Notes: generated by a model not told the origin, from the letters alone. DNA of 64,000 nucleotides from Ascoidea asiatica (GCA_001600695.1 BCKQ01000004.1:1288020-1352019); one strand, 5' to 3'. Positions 8,401 to 19,040 are shown, counted from the stretch's first letter. Numbers and translations are program-made.

Positions 8401-9912
8401 AGCAATACTACTAACTCCACTTAAACTTGAAGTTAAAGTAGAATAAGTTTTTGAGGGAATTTTATCAGGAAAAGCTTGAACTTCAGCTGTATTTAATTTA
8501 CCAGATTTCTGATTTGAGGTGAGACTTAAATTAATGTCGGATGAAGAATTAGAATTTATGTTAGAAAACTGGTTCAAATTAGAGTTTGAAGGCTGTTTTG
8601 ACAATGAAATTGAACCAGTTGTTTTTTTTGACTGTGCGTTATTAGAAGAATCTTGTGAAGATTTTGAGTAACTTGCATAAATTTTTGAGGAAGAGCCCAA
8701 AAGAGTACTAGAGTCAGGATTTATGGTTGAAGTGACTACTTTTGTTGCATTAGGATGTAAATTTACAGCAGTTTCCCCTCCATAATAGCTTCTATTTAAA
8801 CCAGTCGAGGTACTTTGAGATTTGTTATCGGAAAAACTTTTATTGATAGCAGTGTTTGAATCAACAACATTTTGATTTGAAATAAGTTTTGAGCTGTGTT
8901 TAAAAGAAGAACTTTTTGAATTGTCATTAAAAAGTTTATTTGAAGTGTTAGCTGAATATGTTTTTGATTGTGCTGTTGAGTAGAAATCTTTGTCATGATC
9001 AGACTTCCTTATCACATCTTGACTAGATTTTATATACCCTTTAGAAATTGTCGAGATATTAGGACCAGGAACAGAGGTGAAATTGGGACTTTTTGTGATT
9101 ACCTTATTTGAGTTTAAATTTGTATTTGAAGGTGCAATATCCTTTTTACTATCTGTAGTGATTTTTGTATCAACTTTTGTAGAATGAAAACCTTTATTCA
9201 AACTAATCGAAGGCTTTGAAGAGTTGTTAACAGATGATTTTTGAATAAAACTATGATTTGAAGTTAATGACTTTTTATCAGAATTTAGGTTTAAATCATT
9301 TTGGGATGATCTATTTAAATTAATATTTGAGGCTTGACTAAAATTAGAATTCGAAGATAAACTGGAAGATTTATTAAACTGTGAATTGGAATCCTTTGCT
9401 TTTTGATAGACTTTAGAAGTATTTTTAGAAATTGTTGAAGTCAAACATGGAACAGGTCCAAAAGATGAATTGGAGTTTGCGATCATTGCTTTACTTGAAT
9501 TTAAAGTAGAATTTGAAATTCGATCTTTTGAGCTCGCATTGGAAGAATCATTTATTGTTTTCTCTGCTTTATAAGTTGAAATGGATTTATCAAAATTAGT
9601 TTTTATATTTAATTGTTTATTTGAAATTATAGAATTATCTAAAACTGTATCTGAAATGGAAAGAGATCTTGTATTAGAATTGGAATTGGAATTGGAATTA
9701 GAACTTGAACTAGAATTTGATCTGGAATATAAATGTGAATTTGAGCTCTTTAATTTACCATGAATGACTTTGATAGCACTAATTTCAACTACATCTGAGT
9801 CTGGAAAACCATTGAATTTTTGATTAGCTTTATCATCAGAAATAACTTGAAATGAACTCAGATCTTCTAAATTGAAGAATTTTTTAAATATTGGGTTATC
9901 TAAAATGTTCAT
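5455..9912 (-). CDS. Giant Ser/Asn-rich protein with C-terminal alpha-crystallin (Hsp20) domain
   Basis: 1485 residues. About 1370 N-terminal residues are low-complexity Ser/Asn/Lys sequence, predicted disordered, with an (SN)n tract near residues 68-82. The last ~115 residues look like a small-heat-shock-protein fold: CELIFLIPGAEKNKIEVEF, then LKLTGFYEI, then the strongly diagnostic SAGRFKRTITLP, then IKTKFSQDKLLILIPK, and an I-x-x-V-like tail (IEPV). Typical fungal Hsp20 proteins are only 150-250 residues, so the length is exceptional. Two copies of a TGFVPL-centred motif lie near residues 740-757 and 792-808. A chaperone-like or condensate role is inference. No membrane segment is seen. 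ATG at 9912; the N-terminus (MNILDNPIFKKFFNLEDL) is the only ordered-looking part outside the C-terminus. Confidence 0.8.
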   Translation of the reverse strand: MNILDNPIFKKFFNLEDLSSFQVISDDKANQKFNGFPDSDVVEISAIKVIHGKLKSSNSHLYSRSNSSSSSNSNSNSNSNTRSLSISDTVLDNSIISNKQLNIKTNFDKSISTYKAEKTINDSSNASSKDRISNSTLNSSKAMIANSNSSFGPVPCLTSTISKNTSKVYQKAKDSNSQFNKSSSLSSNSNFSQASNINLNRSSQNDLNLNSDKKSLTSNHSFIQKSSVNNSSKPSISLNKGFHSTKVDTKITTDSKKDIAPSNTNLNSNKVITKSPNFTSVPGPNISTISKGYIKSSQDVIRKSDHDKDFYSTAQSKTYSANTSNKLFNDNSKSSSFKHSSKLISNQNVVDSNTAINKSFSDNKSQSTSTGLNRSYYGGETAVNLHPNATKVVTSTINPDSSTLLGSSSKIYASYSKSSQDSSNNAQSKKTTGSISLSKQPSNSNLNQFSNINSNSSSDINLSLTSNQKSGKLNTAEVQAFPDKIPSKTYSTLTSSLSGVSSIADTKKGSQVRNVTGGKNGCMPSTETSGVNAGFDNRICTKTATKNPNLNATTNSIVKQHSIQSKSSSFNSILSSNSNLHSNNKVTSFSNSSSNVNSFQPTFSEENFNHKVSVKDSKKISPGLESKHNKSISSSYPLNSNVSIISDTKFVSSSSNRANNETGRSSFKTAANHFNTKEKVNNGLVYGQGTKQTRCNQNERFNRDGKFKVESSIVESKGTNLIAKEYNDSSSYLSNGYNSQGGLKIDYPKKITGFVPLKAASSTPSVSKITISRSNSYDDFQKSGGNSFEHSGALKKDFPNQVTGFVPLAKSNGFKYVDINTSMNSNKSLPQEPISQNFMGYKGHLENQEKYKNMKISVDNSKASIQSAKERNTYSSQFTNDISDSKLINGSGSSSNVIVKSGLRESINTAPKGINSQVKLNISNNPHSTMKTNVDIRQNVMNQLKMNSDLTSKSVLNTSSRLNSDSILKLNDIKIDNRRNFTLGSKVSGYESSLKENYSKDNIRKSTYENKLYEDNGHRIVANSGFRSDLQFSDDKSHRAQTHSSNDIRSSTDFSKDSSRSISNVGNFKVDSFERLDINEADLNSKAGKIYENAKYVENNGNSNCFKNDSTIRKNEIEFKSDLNVSHNVQNISDNKSISSRKLKVSERINNSDFKKENEHRKHESEVQSNKVEKINGNRSISNKEQIISIKNGLDSNSNSIEKEDLRKDIKTNDYIISSDNDKINLVKRNEKVNDLKFNKKMIIDEKLIVDSKVKKVENEKEKQEILTQKSINLNSKKSVSELNGNQKMKSKEFESLNVSLIDSNHNKSESLETLESLEKDSKASHSLNAFQSHSNNGNTSKEHREKKIKEFQKTQEYIKELNFQDEIESKYNFFNSPIEIRNRAKYCELIFLIPGAEKNKIEVEFNEHTNVLKLTGFYEIHFDKSMDNFKFTESSAGRFKRTITLPTDDYFDQRYIKTKFSQDKLLILIPKIEPVRKNSFTSKL

Positions 9913-10787
9913 TTTTAAAGTAATTTAAGTAGAAAAAATAAATGTGTGTCTTTTTGAAAAAATTTTGTAAATAAAAATATTAATATTTTTAAAATGATAT
10001 GCATATATAATAATATTCATAAATGAATCATAAATAGTTTGAAAGACATTCTTTGATGCTTTTTATATCATTTTAATAAAATTTAGTATAATCAATTGAG
10101 TTATATTTACTTCAAGAACATTCTAACCCATAGCAATTGAACATTAATATTTTAATTGAGGCTGGACGTAGATATTATTATTTCAAGAGACATCCAAAGA
10201 ATAGTGAAGAATTGAAACATTTGGATATGTATATGTGAAATTCATAATATTTATCAATAAATAATAAATAAATTTTGCAATTTTTGTCGAAATCAATTTT
10301 ATTTTGAGTATAAATTGCCCTAATTCCATAATATTCTGAGATCTGGATAGCTTCAAATTGCATTTTATTTACCCCGGTTAAAGCTCTGGAAGTTTCTTGA
10401 AAAGTTCAGAGTCGATTTGACGAATTATTTTTTTCTAAATAAATTGTTTTCTAAATAAATCAACAAAAGAATACTCAAAGAATACTTGCAGAATACTTAC
10501 TTCGAACCAATAATAGTATTGGTAGCAACACTGTATTATGATAGTGATGTCAATTGGCGATTGAGTAAGCAGTTCATTTTACTACTCTTGTCATTTTTAC
10601 TGTTTTCAGTTTCATTTGAAAAAAGTCTAAAATAATATACTGTATATGGTTTAGAGATAAAAATAGTTTAAACGAAGAAATGAATAAAAAATAAAGAATA
10701 TTTACTGCTTGTTATATTGGACAATTAGTAATTGATTCTTTATAAGAGAAAATAAAGTCGAAATTCCAGAAATATTCATGTAAAATA
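9913..10787. other. Intergenic region, no gene seen
   Basis: Holds the promoter of the crystallin-domain gene (minus strand) and the 3' flank of the glycine-zipper gene. A palindrome TATACTGTATA lies at 10636-10646, about 140 bp past the stop of the glycine-zipper gene. Short open frames here look random. Confidence 0.5.
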
Positions 10788-11426
10788 TCAATAATAATCA
10801 GGTCTTCCACCATATTCTGGAGGTCTTTCATCAGATCCTCTTCCATATTCAGGACCTCTTTGATATTCATCTGGGCCTCTTTGATAATCGTCAGGATCTC
10901 TTTGATACTCATCAGGACCCCTCTGATAATCATCAGGACCTCTCTGATAATCATCAGGACCTCTTTGATAATCATTAGATCTTGAATTATCATCTTCTGG
11001 AGGACGAGAATATTCGTTTCTTTCTCTTTCCCTTTGTCTTTCTTTTTCTCTTTCTTCTTCTTCTTCTTCTTCATGATCATTTTCTCTATGTTCTTCATAT
11101 AAATCTTCAACTTTATTACCAAGAATTGCACCACCAATGGCACCAGCAATACCTCCTAAAATTTTATGATTTTTAAAATATTTTGAACCAGCATATGCAC
11201 CAGCAGCTCCACCTGCAGTAGTTGCTAAAAATCCTCTTGTATCTTCACCATCAGAATCTTCATTAGCAGATGAAGTATCAGAATGATTTCCATCATCTTC
11301 ATCATTATCTTCATGTCTTCGTCTTCTTGGTGGATCTTCATCATAATCACCTCTTGGTCTATCATTATAATCTTCATTACCATAACCTCTTGGAGGTTCA
11401 TCTTGATTTCCATAATAATCACCCAT
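10788..11426 (-). CDS. Glycine-zipper protein with heptapeptide repeats (paralog A)
   Basis: 212 residues. The N-terminus is acidic and Pro/Arg-rich. A central Gly/Ala-rich segment (about residues 66-108: RGFLATTAGGAAGAYAG, then KNHKILGGIAGAIGGAILG) is a glycine-zipper hairpin able to span or pack in a membrane. A charged Glu/Arg stretch follows, then about six tandem heptads of the type DDYQRGP. It shares SDTSSAN, RGFLAT, GSK-F, NK-ED-YEEHREND with the protein at 56732, so the two are paralogs. Function is not established. ATG at 11426. Confidence 0.8.
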   Translation of the reverse strand: MGDYYGNQDEPPRGYGNEDYNDRPRGDYDEDPPRRRRHEDNDEDDGNHSDTSSANEDSDGEDTRGFLATTAGGAAGAYAGSKYFKNHKILGGIAGAIGGAILGNKVEDLYEEHRENDHEEEEEEEREKERQRERERNEYSRPPEDDNSRSNDYQRGPDDYQRGPDDYQRGPDEYQRDPDDYQRGPDEYQRGPEYGRGSDERPPEYGGRPDYY

Positions 11427-11992
11427 TTTTAATGTAATTGAATGTAATTTTGAATTTTAGATATAATTTTATTAAAAGATATAAGAATAATTATTTAGAA
11501 TATACCAGTACATTTCAAACGTTTTTATATTATTTCATTTTCAATTACAATTTATTTATAAACTTATAATAATAATAAGTTGATTAAAATATAATTATAT
11601 AAAGTAATAAATAAACCAATTGAATTAAGAATATAATTGAGAAAGCCACTATTATTTAAGAAGTTAAATATTGATTTTTAAATTAAATTAAAAGAGTCAA
11701 TTTATTCATTTCCAAGGTTATTAAAAACATATTAAAAATTTAATTGAATATTCTTTTGATTGGAGTTAATGTTAACCTGATATTTTTCTAGTTATTTAAA
11801 TTAAGATATACGAATAAAAAAAGAAAAGTTAAGGGAGTAAGAAGTGAGAATTTATTGAGAACGGATTTTGATTGGAGAAAAGAATAAAAATAAGTAACTT
11901 TGATTTAAATGATAATTAATAAATTAAGATTAAATAACAATTATAAAAAATTAAAATTAGATAAAATTATTTGAAGAGATTAAAGAAAAGAA
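11427..11992. other. Divergent promoter region
   Basis: Lies between two divergently transcribed genes, the glycine-zipper protein (minus) and the macro-domain protein (plus). AT-rich, and I recognise no specific site. Confidence 0.5.
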
Positions 11993-12883
11993 ATGAATAA
12001 AGGAATTAAAATAATATTGATTGATTTTAATGAAGAATTATGTTATCATTGGAAAAGATATGTAAATGAATTTGATAAATTGAATTTATCATTAAATTGG
12101 TTAAATAGAAAAGTTTCAATTGAAATTCATAATGGAACCTTAGATTCCTTACCATTATCAATGATTAAAGTTAATAATAACAATAACAATAACAATAATG
12201 ATAATGATAATTCAATTTCAACAATAATATCACCAGGTAATTCATTAGGATATATGGGAGGTGGATTTGATAAAGCAATTGCAAAATATTTTATTGATGA
12301 AGATATTAATAAAATTGATAAAGATTCATGGATTAAAACTGAATTAAAAGTTCAAGAAAAATTAAGATTTTATTCAAATGGATATGTTGCAAGAAATTGT
12401 GCAAGATTAATAGAATTTGATGAAAAAAAAGATTTTGAATTTAATAAATCAGAAGCATGGAAATTATTTAAAGCAAAATATATTTTACATGTACCAACAA
12501 TGAGAACTCCACAAATTATTTCAAGAAATATAAATCAATATAGTTTTATATTTGATTGTACATGGCAAATATTAACTTGTGTTAATTCATATAATAGATT
12601 TCATCAAAATAAAGAGAATGAATTCATTGATACTTTAATTATACCTGGATTAGGTACAGGATATGGACAAATTCCATTCAAAGTTTGTGCAAAATCTATG
12701 ATTGTTTCAATTTTAATTTATACAATTAAAGAATTTTCATCAAATGAAAAATCTGCATATTGTTTAAGATTTCTTGAAGAAGATTTAGATTCTTTGATTT
12801 ATCCTCCTCTTGAAGATTTCCCAGATGATGTATATATATCCAAAAAACATTCAATCAGAAGACTATTTTATGGTAAAGAATGA
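11993..12883 (+). CDS. Macro-domain protein, putative ADP-ribose-1''-phosphate phosphatase type
   Basis: 296 residues. It starts KIILIDFNEELCYHWKRY, then IEIHNGTLDSLP. The ADP-ribose-binding signature is TIISPGNSLGYMGGGFDKAI, and a later IIPGLGTGYGQIPFKVCAKSM strand-loop follows. The layout (NGTL / SPGNS-G-MGGG / PGLGTG-G) matches the macro domain of the yeast YMR087W type, for which hydrolysis of ADP-ribose-1''-phosphate from tRNA splicing is the proposed role. A poly-Asn/Asp insertion sits at about residues 62-73, between strands. No targeting signal is seen. ATG at 11993. Confidence 0.85.
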   Translation: MNKGIKIILIDFNEELCYHWKRYVNEFDKLNLSLNWLNRKVSIEIHNGTLDSLPLSMIKVNNNNNNNNNDNDNSISTIISPGNSLGYMGGGFDKAIAKYFIDEDINKIDKDSWIKTELKVQEKLRFYSNGYVARNCARLIEFDEKKDFEFNKSEAWKLFKAKYILHVPTMRTPQIISRNINQYSFIFDCTWQILTCVNSYNRFHQNKENEFIDTLIIPGLGTGYGQIPFKVCAKSMIVSILIYTIKEFSSNEKSAYCLRFLEEDLDSLIYPPLEDFPDDVYISKKHSIRRLFYGKE

Positions 12884-13712
12884 ACAAAATAAATTATAGA
12901 ATATAAATATAAAATATAGAATATAGAATATAGAATATAGAATACAAAATAAAGAGTAGAGTAGAATTAGGCTATTATTATTATTATTATGACTAAAGTT
13001 ACTATTGTTTGTTATCATATCTTTTGAATTTCAAAGCAAGCAGTTCCAGATAAATGGACTCGGTACTATCAGGTGATTAAATATTTTTGTATCCAAGAAA
13101 ATGGACTTGTATACATCATGTGATTATAAGAAGTTCCTAATAATTGGTTACACTGGTATCATGTGACATAAACAAAACTACCATGTATATGGTTTTTATT
13201 TGATCACATGTTTTTTTTTTTTTCCTGGCTGGCTTGTTTTCGGATTCATTTTCCAGCAGCAGCAGCTGCGAACTGGCTCATTAAATTGAAACTCTGTTCG
13301 ATAACCGTTTATTTTCGAGATCTCGAGAAACGTTATCGATCGATAAGAATCTGGTTTTAAGTGTCATACGGAACCAACACACCGAAATTATCATCCAAAA
13401 CTTATATCAAATTGATCAATAATAATCAATAATAATCAATAATGAACAATAATGGATGATTTTCTTTTCAATTTATTGCCAATTCTTGTCAGTTTCTTGG
13501 ATATATTTTAAATTATAGCATGATTTTTTCAAAATTTAATTCATTTCAATTCATTATTTCATTTTTTCTTTTAATTTCCTAGAATTTTCATATATAAATA
13601 TTTCCTTGATTCCTAGATTCCTAGAATTTGACTAATATTTCATTATTCAAAAAATTTATAGTCTTAGTGTAAATACTATCAATAAACTTTTAAATTATCC
13701 AATTTTAACAAA
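12884..13712. promoter_or_regulatory. Long upstream region of the D-amino-acid oxidase
   Basis: About 830 bp. It contains a four-unit regulatory array (13046-13211, listed separately), an island richer in G/C around 13225-13400, and a CGG-N10-CCG pair (13369-13371 and 13382-13384), the half-site spacing known for Put3-type zinc-cluster factors. No gene is seen. Confidence 0.6.
13046..13211. promoter_or_regulatory. Four-unit array of CC-N8-GG plus E-box-like elements
   Basis: CC-N8-GG occurs at 13046, 13093, 13136 and 13181 (CCAGATAAATGG, CCAAGAAAATGG, CCTAATAATTGG, CCATGTATATGG). An E-box-like element begins exactly 23 bp after each start: TCAGGTGA 13069, TCATGTGA 13116, TCATGTGA 13159, TCACATGT 13204. 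The period is 43-47 bp, and flanking bases (ATGGACT, ATCA) are also partly repeated. The E-box form suggests a bHLH factor; the partner for CC-N8-GG is unknown to me. Confidence 0.7.
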
Positions 13713-14852
13713 ATGTCAATGTTTCAAACTCCTTTATATGATGAAGACATAATTGTCTTAGGTGCTGGTATTATAGGTTTATCAATTGCCAGATTATTAT
13801 TACAAAAAGGTTATAAAGTTAAAATTATTGCAAAAAATATACCAAATGATACAGCAAATGAACAAGAAAAAAATGAAAATGATATATTTTATGCTTCAAA
13901 TTGGGCTGGTGCTCAATGGTATGGAGGTAAAGATTATCAACATATTTCAAATGATGATAAAATTATGAAATCTATTGCTTATAGATATTTTAAAAATGAT
14001 TCAATTGCAAGTAATGAAAGTGGTTGTTGTATTATAAGATTTAAAGAATTTTTTGAAGTTGAACCTGATTTAAATAATTTATGGTATTCAAATGTTAATT
14101 CTAATTTTAAAAAAATTCCTGAAAATGAATTACCAAAAAATGATTCAAATATTAAAATTGGTTATGAATATGATAATATTGTAATTGATCCAACTTATTA
14201 TTTACCATATCTTAAAAATGAAATTTTAAAATTATCAAATAATAAAAATTTATTTATTAAATATAATATAAATTCAATTAATGAAATTAAATTAAAATTT
14301 AATAATTCTTCAATTTTTTTAAATTGTTTAGGTTTAGGTTCAAGATATTTAAATGGTATTAAAGATACTGATTCATATCCATGTAGAGGACAAACTTTAA
14401 TGATTCAAAATACAAATTATAATGATTTATATTGGCTTAATGGTAAATCTTATACTTATTTAATTCCAAGACCAAAAAATAAAGTTTTAATTTGTGGTGG
14501 TGTAAAACAAGAATATAATACAAGTACAATCCCAGATGATTATGTTACAAAAGATATTATAAAAAGAGCAAATGATTTAGCTCCAAAAATTATTTCTAAA
14601 AATCCAGATATTAAACAAATTGTTTTAGGTATAAGACCAATGAGAAAAGGTGGTTTTAGAATTGATAAAGAAATTTTAGAATTACCAACTAATGGTTCAT
14701 CAAAAACAAAATATTTATTACATTGTTATGGTTTTGGTGGTGAAGGTTATATCTTTTCATATGGTGCTGCAACTAAAATTATTAATATGATTGATGAAAT
14801 TGAAAAATTAAACATTTTAAAAATTAACTTACCATATAAAGCTAAATTATAG
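13713..14852 (+). CDS. D-amino-acid oxidase family, peroxisomal
   Basis: 379 residues. The N-terminal dinucleotide-binding motif VLGAGIIGLSIARLLLQKG binds FAD. Further family marks are NWAGAQWYG, VIDPTYYLPYL, NCLGLGSRYL, YPCRGQTLMI, LIPRPKNKVLICGG, GIRPMRKGGFRID and a C-terminal HCYGFGGEGYIFSYG. Length matches D-amino-acid or D-aspartate oxidases. The enzyme deaminates a D-amino acid, giving a keto acid, ammonia and hydrogen peroxide. The C-terminus is AKL, a peroxisomal PTS1 signal, which fits a peroxide-producing enzyme. D-Ala/D-Ser versus D-Asp preference cannot be read here. ATG at 13713. Confidence 0.92.
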   Translation: MSMFQTPLYDEDIIVLGAGIIGLSIARLLLQKGYKVKIIAKNIPNDTANEQEKNENDIFYASNWAGAQWYGGKDYQHISNDDKIMKSIAYRYFKNDSIASNESGCCIIRFKEFFEVEPDLNNLWYSNVNSNFKKIPENELPKNDSNIKIGYEYDNIVIDPTYYLPYLKNEILKLSNNKNLFIKYNINSINEIKLKFNNSSIFLNCLGLGSRYLNGIKDTDSYPCRGQTLMIQNTNYNDLYWLNGKSYTYLIPRPKNKVLICGGVKQEYNTSTIPDDYVTKDIIKRANDLAPKIISKNPDIKQIVLGIRPMRKGGFRIDKEILELPTNGSSKTKYLLHCYGFGGEGYIFSYGAATKIINMIDEIEKLNILKINLPYKAKL

Positions 14853-15416
14853 ATTTCTCACTCATTCAATGATAATTAATAAGTAATTAATAACTAATAA
14901 CTAATAAATAATAGACAAATTATAGATAAATTAATAGATAAATAATAAAATTCAAAATCAATGTAGTTTTTAAGGGACGGTCCATCCTAAAGACATAACC
15001 TCTTTGACCTAGTTAGGACAGCGGATATAAACATTTCCGTATAGTTTATTAAATCCGTGGTTTTAAAATCCTTCTGAGCCAGCTCTGTGGGTCGAAGGGG
15101 TGCAGTTATTCACTGAACCCTTTTTTTCCGCCATTTGTTCGTGTTGCTGCTAAATGAACTTAAACCTACTTTTTCGGCCAAGATCTTTTAGATAACTGAA
15201 TTTCATTAAGTGTATTTCTTCAAAATGAAACTACCATATCTCATTATCAAACTAATTCTCATTTAGTTTCTGTTTATCCAGTTTATTTCTTTTTTTTAAA
15301 CATGCTTATAGACTTATAGATCATGAAGAAGATTTTATTATCTACTTTCATGAATTTCTATACATTTAGTTATATCTATTCTCTTTTGCTTTAATCCATA
15401 AGCAATTACATATAAA
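14853..15416. promoter_or_regulatory. Upstream region of the zinc-cluster regulator
   Basis: About 560 bp, with a CGG-N12-CCG pair (15022-15024 and 15037-15039) and further isolated CGG/CCG triplets. Such triplet pairs are the usual targets of Zn2Cys6 factors, so self-regulation is possible but unproven. Confidence 0.4.
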
Positions 15417-16238
15417 ATGAATAATGATAATAATAATATTACTATTAAAAACAATAGTAATAGTAAAAAAATTAAAAAAAAAAGACAGAGAATTCCTGCT
15501 GCTTGTGAAATTTGTAGAAAAAAGAAAATCAAATGTGATAAAAAAAGACCAAATTGTTCAACTTGTATTAAAAATAATATCACTTATTTATGTAAATATA
15601 TTGAACCAAATTGGTTAATAACTTCAACAGATTCAATATCCTTAATTAATAACCAAAGAAAAGAAAATAACCCCTGTTCAATTGATTTAAATTATAATCT
15701 TCAATTCCAACCAAATTTAACTTCAAGTGTTCCTACAAATTCAATGCTTTTGAAAAAAGATTTACCATATACTATACAAAATGATTTATCGAGCAATTCT
15801 ACTAAAAAAGAAACGAGAAAAAGAAAACATTCAAATATAATTGATAGTCAATCTAAATCTCACAATGAACCTCAAAGTCAAGATGATTTTGATGAAGAAG
15901 ATTATTCTAATACTAGTGATAAAAATGAATATAATAATAATGAGGATGAAAATGATATAGATATTATAGATTTTTTTACAGGATATTCTCCTGTTCATTT
16001 AAAAGGTTCAAAATTAACTGGAATTGGTCCATTCTCTTGGGTTTCAATACTTAAAAAAGATTCTTTTTCAAAATATTTAGCTGATTTAATTGTTAAATTA
16101 AGGACAAATAATAAATTATTATCCAAAAATACAAATTATAATAATCCTCATAAACAAAATAAATCTCAATCTGTTTCAAATTCAATAAATATTCCAAATT
16201 CAAATCAAAATAAACAACATGAAAAACTTAAACATATC

Positions 16239-16281
<43 letters not shown>

Positions 16282-18995
16282 TTTGTAAGAAAAAGAAAAA
16301 AGAAGAAATTGAATCAAACAAATTAGCTGTAACAAAAGATAAAATTCTTGAAAAAAACTTTTTTTCAAAAAACAACCAGAAGCATCTAAGAATATAATAA
16401 ATTTTGAGTTAAATTCATATTTAGTTAATAATAATATAAATTATAAAAATTTTAAAAAAAATTCATTGATTAAATTAATTGAATTTCACCTTTTTGAAAA
16501 TTTAAAATCAAATTTAAATTTAAAATTAATTAATAAATTTATTAAATTTTTTTTTAAATTTATTTATAAATTTTTTCCAATTCTTGATGAATTTGTAACT
16601 TTAGATGAAAATAATAATCAAAATTTGAAAATTAAACTAATTGATAAATATTCTTTTGCAAAAATTGGAATATTATTTATTATGATAAGATTTACTTATT
16701 TATTCATTTATATCTCCCATAAATTATCATTTTCAAATAAAAATTCAAATTCAAACTCTTCAGAGTTCAATGAATTATTAAAATGTTCAATAAACTACAA
16801 CTTCATTTCAATTGCTCAAATATGTATAAATTATTATAAATTCTTAAGAACTCCATCTTTACCTTTAATTCAATTATTACTTTTTCTTAAATTTTATCAA
16901 ATATATGATCCAAATGATGGCGATGATAATATTCTAACAAATTCAACAATTCTTAATTCTTTATTATTTCAATCTGCTATTACAGTAGGTTTAAATAGAG
17001 ATCCAGGAATTATTTTAAATTTAGAAAATCATTTACCTTCAATAGATACAAATCTAATCAATAAAAATGAAAATAAATCTAAAAATAAGAATAAAACATT
17101 ATATAAAATTGTTGCATTAAAAAGAAAAATTTGGTTTATTTTATTAAATTTGGAGATTAAATCATCAATTAAATTTGGAACTAATTTAAATTTAAATTTA
17201 AATGATTTTTATGATACTGAATTACCAAATTGCAATAATAATTTCATAAATAAATCAAACATTAAAGATTTGAATATTGAAAAAAATTGTATTGAAAAAA
17301 TAATCAATGAACAGAGTTTGAATGAAAATTATTTAATTGAATTAATGAAATTAGTAATGAATTTAAAAAAAAAACCTAAAATCAAACAATTAGTCAAAGA
17401 AATCTCAAAAATTGAAAAAAATTATATCAAAATCAATTTCAAAACAATTGAGAAAATTATTGAAATTGAAAGTAAAACTGAAGATAAATCTCAAATAAGT
17501 AATGAAGACGAAGATGAAAATGAAAATACTAATAATCATAATTCCTTTGTTAAAATTAATGAATATATTGAATTAAAAACATTTATATATTTAGTCAAGT
17601 ATCATATTTTTCTAAACTATGAACAAAAATGTAATTCAAAAATGTTTTTAAAATATTTAAAGAAGACACTTGAAGATTCATTAGAAATAGTAAATTTTAT
17701 AGTTTATTTTTTCTATTATAATGAAACTGATATGAATTTAAAAAGTGAAATTTCCATGAGTAGATATTTATTAATCCCAATGATTGAAAACTCATTGCAT
17801 GTCAATGGAATTTTCTATATATCACTATTTTTAAGGATTGCACATTATTTAACAATAATTAAGACAGATAATTTAGGTAAACGAGAAAAAATCAAAGAAA
17901 AAGAATTCTTTAAAATTTTGAAAAAATTAGTTAAAAATTTAAAATCAATTGTTTCAATTTTGAATAAATTGAAAAGATTCTATAGTTATAGTTGGAAAAT
18001 AAGCAGAACTTTCGACTATATGATTGAAAATTTTGAAAATTATAATAATAGTAATAAAGAAAATAATATTAGTTTCATTTTAAATGATGATTATAATTCT
18101 GAAGATACTTCACCAATAATGGTAAAAGATAAAGAAAATAAAGAAGGTAAAAAAAGCTTAATTAATAAAAAATCAAGTAAAAAAAAATGTTCAAAGAAAA
18201 GTATTGAAGAATCATTATTTCCAAATGATAATATTTTCAAAGAATTTGAGATTGAAGAAATCAAAGAAATTAATTTAATTTTAGATAAATATGAGAATTT
18301 TTTTAAAAAAATCAATGATAAATTTGGAGATTATATTAATGATGAAAAGGATGATAAAACTAGTCATAAAGATGAATATAATAATGTTTATGAATCGGAA
18401 TTATTTAAAATTGATGAATTTCCAAAAGTACATGAAGATATTATTGAAGATATTGTTGAATTGTAAGATATGAATGTAAATTTACGAATGAATTTTAATA
18501 ATTCATCATCATCACCATCTAGTGTATCTTCGAATAATTATAATACTATTAATAATAGCCTTGATAATAATAATCATGATAATAACATTAATACAAATAA
18601 AATGGAAATTAATAGTATTCACTCAAGTTTAAATTTTAATCCAAATGAAGATATTTTTAATAATTTCTATTTAAATAATAACTTGAATAATATGAGTAAT
18701 ATAAATGGAATTAATAATTTTAATGGATTGAATGGAATTAATGAAAATAATTATGTTAATGATATAAATGATATAAATGGATTAATTAATGGATTTGGAT
18801 ATAATGGACTTTTTAATATAAATTATAATGATATAAATTTTTTTAATTCAACAGATTTAGGTATTATTAATTCAATTAATAATGAAACTAATAATGATAA
18901 TAGAAATAATGTGAATAATGAGAATAATGGAAATAATGAGAATTTAATTGATTTTAATATTGGTATTGATAATATATTTATTAATGATTTTTTCA

Positions 18996-19040
<45 letters not shown>

